Shown here: one piece after another, positions 1 to 8,558 of the stretch | Numbering within the stretch: the stretch's first letter is position 1 | Layout: each line of letters starts with the position of its first letter | Assembly (NCBI RefSeq): GCF_013201625.1 | Contig: NZ_CP053839.1 | Span: 434,001 to 498,000, forward strand | DNA from: Aliarcobacter lanthieri | GTDB taxonomy: Bacteria; Campylobacterota; Campylobacteria; Campylobacterales; Arcobacteraceae | Direction: 5' to 3' | DNA: 64,000 nucleotides | Position numbers and translations under genes: made by a program | The notes under the pieces: generated by a model | Database searches by the model: none | What the model was told of the DNA's origin: nothing | The model's input: only the letters and a program-made list of their open reading frames with translations

Positions 1-1
1 A

Positions 2-892
2 AAAGGTGTTATAAATGTAATCAATGGAGCAGGTGGAAAAATAGGAAAATATCTTGTAACTCATAAAGATATTAAAAAAGTTGCATTTACAGGAGAAACT
101 ACAACTGGTCAAGAAATTATGAGATATGCAACAGAAAATATTATCCCATCAACTTTAGAACTTGGTGGAAAATCTCCAAATATTTTCTTTAAATCAATTA
201 TGGATGCAGATGATGAATTTTTTGATAAAGCAATAGAAGGTTTAGTTTTATTTGCATTTAACTCTGGAGAAGTGTGCACTTGCCCATCAAGAGCATTAAT
301 TGAAGAATCAATTTATGAGCCATTTATAAAAAGAGTAATTGAAAGAGTAAAAGCTATCAAAGTTGGAAATCCACTTGATACAGAAAATACTATGGGTGCT
401 CAAAACTCATTTAATCAAAAAGAAAAAATATCTTCTTATTTAAAAATTGCAAAAGATGAAGGTGCGGAATGCTTAATTGGAGGAAATGTTTATAACTCTT
501 CTATAAATCCAAATGGATTCTATATAGAACCAACAATTTTTAAAGGGCATAATAAAATGAGAATTTTCCAAGAAGAAATTTTTGGACCAGTTTTATCTGT
601 TACAACATTTAAAGATGAAAAAGAAGCTATTGCTATTGCAAATGATACAGAGTATGGATTAGGGTCTGGAGTTTGGTCAAGAGATGCACATCAACTTCAT
701 AGAGTAAGTCGTGCTATTGAAGCTGGAAGAGTTTGGGTAAATTGTTATCATTTATATCCAGCACATGCCTCTTTTGGAGGATATAAAAAATCTGGAATTG
801 GAAGAGAAACACATATGATGATGTTAAACTCTTATAGACATACAAAAAATATCTTAACATCTTTTGATACAAAAGCTTTAGGATTCTTTTAA
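2..892 (+). CDS. aldB: AldB/ExaC-type aldehyde dehydrogenase, 3' part
   Basis: NAD(P)-dependent aldehyde dehydrogenase that oxidises aldehydes (acetaldehyde-like in the AldB/ExaC group) to acids in the cytoplasm. The reading frame is already open at base 2, so the 5' part lies outside the window and about 296 C-terminal residues are present. Visible motifs are the [11 protein letters not shown] segment, which carries the general-base glutamate, and [12 protein letters not shown], whose first cysteine (codon at 275) aligns with the catalytic Cys of ALDHs. EEIFGPVL and the C-terminal [13 protein letters not shown] are also typical. The CTCPSR spelling, [10 protein letters not shown] and a C-terminus ending GFF closely resemble E. 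coli AldB as I remember it. The gene ends just before a strong hairpin. Family assignment is secure; the exact substrate is inferred. Confidence 0.9.
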   Translation, partial: KGVINVINGAGGKIGKYLVTHKDIKKVAFTGETTTGQEIMRYATENIIPSTLELGGKSPNIFFKSIMDADDEFFDKAIEGLVLFAFNSGEVCTCPSRALIEESIYEPFIKRVIERVKAIKVGNPLDTENTMGAQNSFNQKEKISSYLKIAKDEGAECLIGGNVYNSSINPNGFYIEPTIFKGHNKMRIFQEEIFGPVLSVTTFKDEKEAIAIANDTEYGLGSGVWSRDAHQLHRVSRAIEAGRVWVNCYHLYPAHASFGGYKKSGIGRETHMMMLNSYRHTKNILTSFDTKALGFF

Positions 893-897
893 TATAT

Positions 898-923
898 AAA
901 AGCCCTTATAAAAAAGGGCTTTT
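898..923. terminator. Bidirectional terminator between aldB and exbD
   Basis: A perfect 10-bp inverted repeat, AAAAGCCCTT / AAGGGCTTTT, with a 6-base loop, flanked by A-rich and T-rich runs on both sides. It sits between convergent genes and can serve both strands. The exbD stop codon (922-924 read on the minus strand) lies in its right arm. Confidence 0.85.
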
Positions 924-1311
924 ATTTTTTCTCTTCATTTGTTACAAGAGCCAAATTATTTAAACTATATTTTTGAAGTAAGTCCAAAACTTTTACAACT
1001 CTTTCATAAGGTACTTTTCTATCAATTCTTACTATTACTGAATTTTCTTTATTTTTTATAGCTTTAAGATTATCTTCTAGTGATTCAAAAGATACTTCAA
1101 TCCCTTTTATTGCTAGTTTATTTTCACTTAGTTCTATAAAAACTTGTTCTTCTTTTATTTGTATAGTTTCAGCATTAGAAGCTGGTAAATCAAGCATAAG
1201 GGCAAGTTCTTCTTTTTTAAAAACACTTGTTACAATAAAAAATATTAGAAGTATGAAAACAACATCAATAACTGGTGTTAAATCAAGTCCTAAAGGCTCT
1301 CTTCTTTTCAT
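922..1311 (-). CDS. exbD: ExbD/TolR biopolymer transport protein
   Basis: Inner-membrane component of an ExbB-ExbD proton-driven motor that energises TonB (or TolA-type) proteins for outer-membrane transport. The 129 residues match the family length. One N-terminal membrane helix (about residues 12-32) contains the PVIDVVF motif with the conserved proton-carrying aspartate at residue 16, followed by a periplasmic domain. It starts inside the exbB stop codon (TAATG overlap), so the two are translationally coupled. No tonB gene is visible beside it. A TonB-dependent receptor lies 2.5 kb away, but a functional link is only inferred. The pair could equally be named TolQR-like; no tolA, tolB or pal is adjacent. 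Confidence 0.88.
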   Translation of the reverse strand: MKRREPLGLDLTPVIDVVFILLIFFIVTSVFKKEELALMLDLPASNAETIQIKEEQVFIELSENKLAIKGIEVSFESLEDNLKAIKNKENSVIVRIDRKVPYERVVKVLDLLQKYSLNNLALVTNEEKK

Positions 1312-1787
1312 TATTCTTCTTTTCCAACAAGTTCTTTTTTAGCTAGAATTTCTATTGTATCAATAATAGAAATAAAATGATTATATGCTATTTGATGTGG
1401 AATTGATACTATAATTCCTACAATTGTTGTAATAAGTGCAACAGCAATACCACCGGAAAATACAGTAGGATCACCTAATCCTTTTGCTGTTATATCTTCA
1501 AATGACATATAAATTCCTACAACAGTTCCTAGTAATCCTAAAAGAGGAGAAATAATAGCTATATTTTTTATTATAGTAAGACCAGTTTCAAGTTTTTTAA
1601 CTTCATACTCTATTTGCATTGAAACAGATGAAGTAGGTTTTATTCTTTGTTTTATTTTAGCGATAATCTGATGTTTTCGTGGAAGAGTAAAAAATTTCCA
1701 AAAAATAATAGTAAATCCAATAATATTCAAAAATATTAAAATATATACGATAAAACCACCTTTATCGATAAATTCGAGAATATCCAT
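1311..1787 (-). CDS. exbB: ExbB/TolQ/MotA-family proton channel protein
   Basis: Proton-channel subunit that forms the inner-membrane motor with ExbD. The 158 residues contain three predicted membrane helices (about 12-32, 75-98 and 108-132). The conserved MotA/TolQ/ExbB core reads IISPLLGLLGTVVGIYMSF, and the third helix follows GGIAVALITTIVG. It is shorter than E. coli ExbB (about 244 residues), as is common for compact ExbB/TolQ homologues. The start is supported by an AAAGG site six bases upstream and a TATAAT box further up. First gene of a two-gene minus-strand operon. Confidence 0.88.
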   Translation of the reverse strand: MDILEFIDKGGFIVYILIFLNIIGFTIIFWKFFTLPRKHQIIAKIKQRIKPTSSVSMQIEYEVKKLETGLTIIKNIAIISPLLGLLGTVVGIYMSFEDITAKGLGDPTVFSGGIAVALITTIVGIIVSIPHQIAYNHFISIIDTIEILAKKELVGKEE

Positions 1788-1811
1788 AAATAGCCTTTAA
1801 CTTTTTGTTGT

Positions 1812-1817
1812 ATTATA
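1812..1817 (-). promoter_or_regulatory. -10 box for exbB-exbD
   Basis: The plus-strand ATTATA reads TATAAT on the minus strand, 24 bases before the exbB ATG. A ribosome binding site (AAAGG) lies between them. No clear -35 is seen, which is usual for Campylobacterota housekeeping promoters. Confidence 0.5.
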
Positions 1818-1882
1818 ATAAAAATTTAATTAATATGATACTTTTATATATTTTTACAAATTAAGAAGCTACTAAATTAAGA

Positions 1883-2635
1883 TTATTTAGTAGCTTCAAA
1901 TGTAACAATTTGTCCAGCTTTATTTGGATAGCTATTGTATTTATAATCAGATGAAATAACTATATTTTTATATCCTAAACTTTCTAATATTAGTTTAAAC
2001 TCTTCAATTCCATACCATCTTAATACAAATTTTTCTAACTCATTTTGGATTACTTTATTCTCTTTTATCTTTTCATATATATTGTGATAAATAGTAAATT
2101 GGTTTATATAATCTATTTGCATAACTTGGGTTGATAAATTTATGATTTCATCTTTTTCATTTGTCCAACTTCTATTAGATATTTCTAATTCATTTATATT
2201 ATTCTGTACTTCAATATCTAAGATTAACTTTCCACCTATATTCAAATGATTATAAAAGTTTTTTAATGCTTTTATAGATTTTTCTCTTTCATAAATTAGT
2301 AAAAATGTACCTGTTGGAACAATAATTGCATTATATTTTTTATCAGTTTTAAATATTTCCATTTTATCAATGAATAATTCTGGATTTAGGTTTCTTTTAT
2401 TACAGTTATTTTTACAAATATCCAACATTTCATTTGATAAGTCAAATCCACTTACATCTAAACCAGCTTCTAATAAAGGTATTAAAATTCTACCTGTACC
2501 TGTTGCTGGTTCTAAAATTGGACCTTTAATGTCTTTGAGTCTTGATAAATAATATTCTACATCTCCAAAAGATGAACCAATTGGTTTATCTAATTCATAA
2601 ACTTCAGAAGATAGTTTTCCATAAAAATCAAACAT
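1883..2635 (-). CDS. Class I SAM-dependent methyltransferase
   Basis: Small cytoplasmic methyltransferase with a Rossmann SAM-binding fold; the substrate is unknown. Motif I is EPATGTGR (residues 42-49) and the acidic end of strand 2 is in GFDLSN (63-68), followed by IIVPTGTFLL near the motif IV position. At 250 residues it is a typical single-domain enzyme (Methyltransf_25/11 type). The start is supported by AAGGA about ten bases upstream. It stands alone, divergent from the PLP enzyme at 2716, so context gives no clue to substrate. Confidence 0.8.
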   Translation of the reverse strand: MFDFYGKLSSEVYELDKPIGSSFGDVEYYLSRLKDIKGPILEPATGTGRILIPLLEAGLDVSGFDLSNEMLDICKNNCNKRNLNPELFIDKMEIFKTDKKYNAIIVPTGTFLLIYEREKSIKALKNFYNHLNIGGKLILDIEVQNNINELEISNRSWTNEKDEIINLSTQVMQIDYINQFTIYHNIYEKIKENKVIQNELEKFVLRWYGIEEFKLILESLGYKNIVISSDYKYNSYPNKAGQIVTFEATK

Positions 2636-2663
2636 TGTTTCTCTTTTCCTTCAATAAATAAGT

Positions 2664-2669
2664 ATTATA
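2664..2669 (-). promoter_or_regulatory. -10 box for the methyltransferase gene
   Basis: TATAAT on the minus strand, 28 bases before the methyltransferase ATG. The same 80-base divergent spacer also carries a TATATT at 2684-2689 on the plus strand that could serve the PLP-enzyme gene. Confidence 0.4.
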
Positions 2670-2715
2670 TATTTTTGTTGTATTATATTGGAATATTAAT
2701 TAAGATGGTGATTTT

Positions 2716-3579
2716 ATGGATTTTGGAGCATCAAAAATAGATGAAGTTATTTTTAATTCACAAAAATATTTTGTAAAAAGAGATGATTTATTAAATATAG
2801 ATTTTAGTGGTAATAAAGCCAGAAAATTTCACTATTTTTTAAATCAAGATTTAAAAGCATATAAAAAAATTATTTCTTATGGTTCATGCCAATCAAATGC
2901 TATGTATTCACTTAGTGTTTTGAGTCGAATAAAAGGATTAAATTTTGATTATTATGTTTCTCATCTACCATCATATTTAAAAGAAAATCCAGTTGGAAAT
3001 TATAAAGAAGCACTAAAAAATGGTATGAATTTATTAGTAAGAGATATTCCTGAAAATTTTAATAAAGATGAACTTTTTATAATTGAAGGTGGAGCAGTTA
3101 AAGAAGCTTCTTTTGGTATAAAAATACTTGCAAATGAGATACAAGATTGGGTAAAAGAGCAACAAATAGAAGATAAAAAAATAAAAATCTTTTTACCAAG
3201 TGGTACTGGAACAACATCACTTTATTTACAAAAATTTTTACCATATGAAATTCTTACTTGTTCTTGTGTGGGAGATGATGATTATTTAATAAAACAGTTT
3301 TCAGCTCTTGAAATAGAAAACCATCCAATTATTTTAAAAAAAGATAAAAAGTATCACTTTGGAAAACTATATAAAGAATTTTATGAAATTCATAAAGAAC
3401 TTTTCGAGCAAACAAATATTGAGTTTGACTTACTTTATGATAGTTTAGGTTGGACTGTATTTCAAAATTATGTTAATAGTTTAAAAAATAAAGAAGATTA
3501 TATATTTCTATATATACATCAAGGTGGAATACTAGGAAATAAATCTATGTTAGAAAGATATAAATTTAAGTTTGGATAA
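2716..3579 (+). CDS. ACC deaminase/D-cysteine desulfhydrase-family PLP enzyme
   Basis: Fold-type II PLP-dependent enzyme of the tryptophan-synthase-beta superfamily. Family members deaminate 1-aminocyclopropane-1-carboxylate or release sulfide from D-cysteine. The N-terminal motif VKRDDLL...DFSGNKARK (residues 20-37) carries the PLP Schiff-base lysine at residue 34. The phosphate-binding loop is represented by PSGTGTT near residue 160, and the sequence closes with HQGGILGN. At 287 residues it is shorter than E. coli DcyD (328). Which reaction it performs cannot be read from sequence. It stands alone and diverges from the methyltransferase. Confidence 0.75.
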   Translation: MDFGASKIDEVIFNSQKYFVKRDDLLNIDFSGNKARKFHYFLNQDLKAYKKIISYGSCQSNAMYSLSVLSRIKGLNFDYYVSHLPSYLKENPVGNYKEALKNGMNLLVRDIPENFNKDELFIIEGGAVKEASFGIKILANEIQDWVKEQQIEDKKIKIFLPSGTGTTSLYLQKFLPYEILTCSCVGDDDYLIKQFSALEIENHPIILKKDKKYHFGKLYKEFYEIHKELFEQTNIEFDLLYDSLGWTVFQNYVNSLKNKEDYIFLYIHQGGILGNKSMLERYKFKFG

Positions 3580-3743
3580 TTCTATATTATTAATTTAGCC
3601 TTAAGATATCCCTATTAAGTAAAATCAAAGTAAAGAGATAAAAATAAATTAGTTAAAATAATCAAAATATAAGAAACATTTCATTTTAAGAAGTACTAAT
3701 TTATGGTAGTTTTAGATGGATATTTAATAAATTCCAAAATTTC

Positions 3744-3783
3744 TTGTAAAAAGACGTCCATTTTTTTATAGTTCAGTCGTCTT
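3744..3783 (+). promoter_or_regulatory. Candidate promoter with flanking inverted repeat before the TonB receptor
   Basis: TTGTAA (3744-3749) and TATAGT (3767-3772) are separated by 17 bases, upstream of the receptor start. An inverted repeat AAGACG (3751-3756) / CGTCTT (3778-3783) brackets the -10 and the expected transcription start, which suggests an operator. I could not fit a convincing Fur box in this 250-base gap. The rest of it (3580-3743) is AT-rich with no gene I can support. Confidence 0.35.
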
Positions 3784-3832
3784 ACTAATTAGAGAAACCA
3801 ATTCTCATAATAAATAAAGATAAGGAGAGATG

Positions 3833-6189
3833 ATGAAGAATAAAGTTTTTGTTTCAGTAGTAACATCAATGATGATAAGTGGAACAATGTTAAATGCAAA
3901 AGAGATAAGTTTGCAAGAGGCAGTAGATAATATAGTAAAAGAGTATAAGGTAAGTTATATTTCAAAATCAAAAAGCTTGAAGGATAGGAAAGTTGATGAT
4001 AGCAAAATGAGTTTCGGGGGAGGGTAATAAATAGTTTAAATAAAGTCTTAGAAACTGAAGAATTAAAAGCAGTAGAAGAAGAAGGGATAATATATATAAT
4101 AGATAAACCAAAACCAGTAAATGGTTTTTCAAAAACAACAGTTATAGATACAATTTCTGTAAATGAAAGCTATAAAAGTGGAAGTGCTGAATCAGGATAT
4201 TTAGTAGAAGAAATATCAGGAGCTGGTATTTGGAATGAAAGAAAACTACAAGACACTCCATACTCAATGAGTATAATCTCAAAAGATTTAATCGAAAATG
4301 TTCAAGCAAAAGATATGAATCAGATTTTTAAAATGAATCCAACTACTCAAGAAAGGGGTTCCTTTGGTAAAAGTGGGAATGATTTACCAGATGTCTCAAT
4401 TAGAGGATTTAGTTCATCAAATCCAATAGTTGATGGTATTTCTTATGCTGGAAGAAGTGCTAACAGTGTAATGATGCAAGATATAGAAAGAGTTGAAGTT
4501 ATAAATGGAGCAACTGGATTTTTATATGGTGGCGGAAGAGTTGGTGGAGCAGTAAATTATATAACTAAAAAACCAACTACAAAAGATTTAAGAAATGTAA
4601 CTATTGGAAGTTATGGAAACGAGTCATATTATGGACATATTGATTTAGGTGGACAATTTGATGGAAATAATACTTTTGGATATAGAGTAAATGCACTATA
4701 TCAAGATGGAAGATTGCCTTCAGAAGCTAATACAGAACAAAAAGCAATAAGTTTAGTATTTGATTGGAAACCAACTGATAATTTTTATACAGATATAAAA
4801 TATGCTTACAAAGACTATTTATCTAAAGGAGGGAATCTTGTATTTGGTGATTATGGAGGGGTAATTCGTTCAGATATAAGTTCAAATAAATATTCAACTC
4901 CTGATTGGGTATTTAATGAATCAAATTCACATAATATAGCAAATAATATAAGATGGGATATAAATGATATTTTTACTTTAAGAACCAACGCAATGTACGA
5001 AGAACTAAAAGGAAGAGGAGCCTATTCATATATACATTATTATAAAGATAATATTATTCAAGAGTTTCATAATAGAAAATTTGCTTGGAATAAAAATGAG
5101 AATTATGGAGCTAATATTTATTTAGATACAAAATTTGATATCGGAAATATAAGCCATACTTTAACTACTGGTTATTCTATTGCTTCAAATAAACTTTTTA
5201 GATCATCTGATAATGAACTCAATACGACTAGACAATATAATTTTACTTTTGATGAATATAAAAATTTATCTGAGCCAAATTGGAATAGTTTTGGGACACT
5301 TGGAACACAACCAAGAAAACCAATTAGTCAAACTCAATATAAAAATATATTAATTGGTGATGATATTGTATTTAATGAACAATGGAGTGCTTTAGTTGGA
5401 GTAAACTATGCAACAGCAATCAATAAAAGCTATTTAGCAAATACAAAATATGATAAATCGGAATTAACTCCAACAATTTCGCTTATATATAAACCATTTG
5501 AAAATATTACAACTTATGCTACATATATAGAGAGTTTAGAAGCTGGAACTATTGTTGGAATTTGGTATGCAAATGAAGGAAAAATTTTAGACCCATATAA
5601 AAGTAAACAATATGAAATTGGTGCAAAATATAGTATTTTAGATGAAAAGTTATTGTTAACAACTTCTGTATTTAGATTAGAAAAGGCTAATTCTTATACT
5701 GATGAAAGTACCATGGGAACATTAGGAAAACCAACATTAACACAAGATGGAGAACAAATCCATCAAGGAATAGAATTAACAGCAACTGGAAAAATAAGTG
5801 ATGATTTAACTGTTTTTGGTGGATTAACTTTTATGGACTTAAGTTTAGAAAAAATTGAAGATGAAGCTTTAAAAGTAAATAAACCAACATTAGCAGCTAC
5901 TAAAATGGCAAAACTTTTTGCTGAATATAAAATACCTTATATTGATGGATTATCAATAAATGCTGGAGCATATTATACTGGTAAAAAATATGTAGACCAA
6001 GAAAACAAAGATATTATACCAAGCTATACAGTTTATGATGCGGGGCTTAGATATAAAACAAAAATTGATAAATATCCTACAACTTTTAACTTAAATGTTC
6101 AAAATTTAACTGATAAAGTTTATTGGACAAATGCAAATGGAATAGGTGATCCAAGAACTGTTGCATTTTCTATGAAAATGGAGTTTTAA
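3833..6189 (+). pseudogene. TonB-dependent siderophore receptor, frameshifted
   Basis: Outer-membrane receptor of the FpvA/FhuE-like TonB-siderophore family. The first part (3833-4027) encodes a signal peptide (cleavage likely after MLNA) and the start of a secretin/TonB N-terminal (STN) signalling domain, then hits TAA just after a G5AG3 tract (4016-4024). The rest continues in the next frame from about 4021 with NSLNKVLE and EEEGIIYIID, which completes the STN domain. It runs through the plug (DVSIRGF, VDGISY, YGGGRVGGAVNY) to the last beta strand ending MKMEF. Adding one G restores a single protein of about 785 residues. The second ATG is preferred because AAGGAG (3822-3827) lies five bases upstream of it. 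The ATG at 4267 is internal, not a start. True mutation, phase variation and assembly error cannot be told apart here. Confidence 0.85.
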
Positions 6190-6198
6190 TATTAATTT

Positions 6199-6222
6199 AT
6201 AAAGAGATTCTTTTCTCTTTAT
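6199..6222 (+). terminator. Hairpin after the TonB receptor
   Basis: ATAAAGAGA / TCTCTTTAT, a 9-bp perfect stem with a 6-base loop, ten bases after the receptor stop. There is no strong T tail, so it may be a weak terminator or an mRNA 3' stabiliser. The remaining 200 bases before aroK are AT-rich with no supported gene. Confidence 0.5.
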
Positions 6223-6430
6223 AGATTTAATTATGAGTTTATAGAATTTATAATTAAGTTTATATCTTAAGTATATAAGCTTAGATCATTGGATTTGTAG
6301 CGAGATTCTCCTATATACCTATTATTTATTTATGAGCAGTTTTGCTTGCTATAAATCCATGGTTTTTTACTATAAATTTAATCTAACTTCTAATATAAAC
6401 TTACTATTTAAAATCTCAATTTTACTAATA

Positions 6431-6442
6431 TTTAGATATAAT
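6431..6442 (+). promoter_or_regulatory. Promoter of the aroK-hisD operon
   Basis: TTTAGATATAAT, with TATAAT at 6437-6442, ends only eight bases before the aroK ATG. With the usual 6-8 base distance, transcription would begin at or next to the start codon, giving a leaderless message. No ribosome binding site precedes the ATG, which fits. Confidence 0.55.
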
Positions 6443-6450
6443 CCTCAACT

Positions 6451-6963
6451 ATGAAAAATAATAATATTATACTTATCGGATTTATGGGTGTTGGAAAAGG
6501 CACAGTTGCAAGAGCTTTAGTTAAAGAGTCAAATATGTATTCTATTGATACTGATGATTTAATCGAAAGTATGGAAAATAGAAGAATAAAAAAGATTTTT
6601 TCACAAGATGGTGAACCATATTTTAGAAATTTAGAGAAAAAAACTGCTTTGTGGCTTGAAAGTAGTGTTCAAAATACTATTATCTCAACAGGTGGTGGAT
6701 TTTATAAACAAGAAAATTTACAAGATATAGGTTTAGTAATATATCTTAAATCATCATTTGAAGGTATTTTAAAAAGAATAAAAAAAGCTCCAAATGCAAA
6801 AAATAAATTAAGAAAACGCCCCCTTTTACAGAATAAAAAAGAAGCTTTAAAGCTATATAATACAAGAGCTTTAGAGTATGAAAAAGTTGCAAATATTATA
6901 GTTGATGTTGAAAATAGAGATTTACAAGATATTGTAAAAGAGATATTAGGAAAATTAAAATGA
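6451..6963 (+). CDS. aroK: Shikimate kinase
   Basis: Phosphorylates shikimate to shikimate-3-phosphate with ATP in the chorismate pathway to aromatic amino acids; cytoplasmic. At 170 residues it has the normal family length. The P-loop GFMGVGKGT is at residues 10-18. The shikimate-binding DTDDLIE is at 33-39 and the STGGGF motif lies near residue 80. The lid region carries KRPLL. First gene of the plus-strand run that follows, overlapping hisD by four bases (ATGA). It lacks a ribosome binding site and appears to be leaderless. Confidence 0.95.
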   Translation: MKNNNIILIGFMGVGKGTVARALVKESNMYSIDTDDLIESMENRRIKKIFSQDGEPYFRNLEKKTALWLESSVQNTIISTGGGFYKQENLQDIGLVIYLKSSFEGILKRIKKAPNAKNKLRKRPLLQNKKEALKLYNTRALEYEKVANIIVDVENRDLQDIVKEILGKLK

Positions 6964-8255
6964 AAATAATTAATACAAAAGAGTCAAACTTTAAAGAAGA
7001 GTTTGGAAATATTTTACAAAGAGCTAAAAGTGATATAAAAGGTGTTTCGCAAATAGTTTCAAATATTATAGATGAAATTGTTGAAAATGGAAATGAAGCT
7101 TTAAAATCTCATATTGAAAAATTTGATAAATGGACTGTAAAAACTGATGAAGATTTATTGATTTCTCAAATTGATATGAAAAAAGCTTATGAAAATATAG
7201 ATGAAAATTTGAGAAAATCACTTCATACTGCTTATGATAGAATCAAAGCTTATCATGAAAAACAACTTCCAAAATCTTGGATTGATTTTGAAAGCAATGG
7301 TACTATCTTAGGACAAAAAGTAACTCCTGTTGATAGAGCAGGTTTATATATTCCAGGAGGAAAAGCAGCATATCCAAGTTCTTTACTTATGAATGCTATT
7401 CCAGCATTGGTTGCAGGAGTTAAAGAAATAGTTGTTTGTACTCCTACACCAAACAATGAAGTAAATGAACTTCTTTTAGCAGCATGTCATTTATGTGGAG
7501 TTTCAAAAGTTTATAAAGTAGGTGGTGCTAGTGCTATTGCAGCTATGGCTTATGGAACACAAACTATTTCAAAAGTTGATGTTATAACTGGTCCAGGAAA
7601 TATATTTGTAGCAACAGCTAAAAAACTTGTTTTTGGAGAAGTAAATATTGATATGATTGCAGGACCATCTGAAATTGGTATTTTAGCAGATGCTAGTGCA
7701 AAACCACACTATTTAGCAATGGATTTATTGTCTCAAGCAGAGCATGATGAAATGGCTAGCTCTATTTTGATTACAACTTGTGAGGATTTAGCAAATAAAA
7801 CAAGTGTAGAAGTAGAAAATTATTTAGTAAAACTTGAACGAGAAACAATAGCTAGAAAATCAATAGAAGAAAGAGGAGTTATAATAGTAGCTTCTAATAT
7901 GGAAGAAGCAATAGAACTTATGAATGAAATTGCTCCTGAACACTTGGAAGTTATGACACAAAATCCTTTTGAATTGTTACCATATATAAAACATGCTGGA
8001 GCTATATTCTTAGGTGAAAATACTCCTGAACCAATAGGTGATTATATAGCTGGTCCAAATCATACATTGCCAACTGGTGGAACAGCTAAGTTTTATAGTC
8101 CATTAAATGTGGAAAACTTTATGAAAAAAAGTTCTATAATAAGTTTTTCAAAAAATGCTATAAATGAATTAGGTGAACCTTGTGCCTTATTAGCTGATAC
8201 AGAAGGTTTAACTGCTCACGCAAAAAGTGTACGATTAAGATTGGAAGATAAATAA
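6960..8255 (+). CDS. hisD: Histidinol dehydrogenase
   Basis: Catalyses the last two steps of histidine synthesis, oxidising histidinol to histidine with two NAD+; zinc-dependent and cytoplasmic. The 431 residues match the family. Visible signatures are GLYIPGGKAAYPSS, KVDVITGPGNIFVA and DMIAGPSEIGILAD, and the SQAEHDE segment with zinc and catalytic residues. The C-terminal NHTLPTGG motif is present. Start overlaps aroK and stop overlaps the DUF2018 gene (TAATG), so translation is coupled. No other his genes are nearby, so the histidine pathway is scattered in this genome. Confidence 0.97.
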   Translation: MKIINTKESNFKEEFGNILQRAKSDIKGVSQIVSNIIDEIVENGNEALKSHIEKFDKWTVKTDEDLLISQIDMKKAYENIDENLRKSLHTAYDRIKAYHEKQLPKSWIDFESNGTILGQKVTPVDRAGLYIPGGKAAYPSSLLMNAIPALVAGVKEIVVCTPTPNNEVNELLLAACHLCGVSKVYKVGGASAIAAMAYGTQTISKVDVITGPGNIFVATAKKLVFGEVNIDMIAGPSEIGILADASAKPHYLAMDLLSQAEHDEMASSILITTCEDLANKTSVEVENYLVKLERETIARKSIEERGVIIVASNMEEAIELMNEIAPEHLEVMTQNPFELLPYIKHAGAIFLGENTPEPIGDYIAGPNHTLPTGGTAKFYSPLNVENFMKKSSIISFSKNAINELGEPCALLADTEGLTAHAKSVRLRLEDK

Positions 8256-8557
8256 TGTCAATATTTAAAGATTGGTTTACAGAAGATGAAGATGATATTT
8301 TTATGGGAAGTCCAAAATCAAAATTTTTTGATGTAACAAGAGAAGCTTCAAAAGATATTGTTGAAGATGAGATTGATAAGATTATAGAAAAACTTGCTGT
8401 TTTAGAGTTGATGACAATTGACGAAAAAGGTGATGAATTTAATATAAATGAACATATAAAAAAATATATTTTAGAAAATGAAGAACGAGTAAATGGTATG
8501 AAAAAAGGTCTTTATATCGAGTTTACTGGAGAAATTATTTGTAGATTGGATAGTTAA
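8255..8557 (+). CDS. DUF2018-family small protein
   Basis: 100-residue acidic, mostly helical protein without signal peptide or membrane segment. The N-terminal DDIFMGSPKSKFFDV and helix ASKDIVEDEIDKIIEKLA resemble the DUF2018 family of Campylobacterota, which includes H. pylori HP0242, a small helical protein of unknown function. The position supports this: it precedes ispB, hemA and proS, the same neighbourhood I recall for HP0242-HP0238. The start is fused to the hisD stop (TAATG). Function is unknown. Confidence 0.65.
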   Translation: MSIFKDWFTEDEDDIFMGSPKSKFFDVTREASKDIVEDEIDKIIEKLAVLELMTIDEKGDEFNINEHIKKYILENEERVNGMKKGLYIEFTGEIICRLDS

Positions 8558-8558
8558 A

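Noticed and set aside
3580-3743. A remnant regulator gene (AraC or FecI type) before the siderophore receptor
   Set aside because: All frames are closed by stops within a few codons and no family residues are visible.
4267-6189. The ATG at 4267 as the true start of the TonB receptor
   Set aside because: In-frame sequence upstream to about 4021 encodes the rest of the STN domain and the linker, and there is no ribosome binding site at 4267. It is an internal methionine of a frameshifted gene.
6332-6454. A 40-codon ORF just before aroK, ending in an ATGA overlap with its start
   Set aside because: No ribosome binding site, no recognisable protein character, and the aroK promoter lies inside it. 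Chance in AT-rich DNA.
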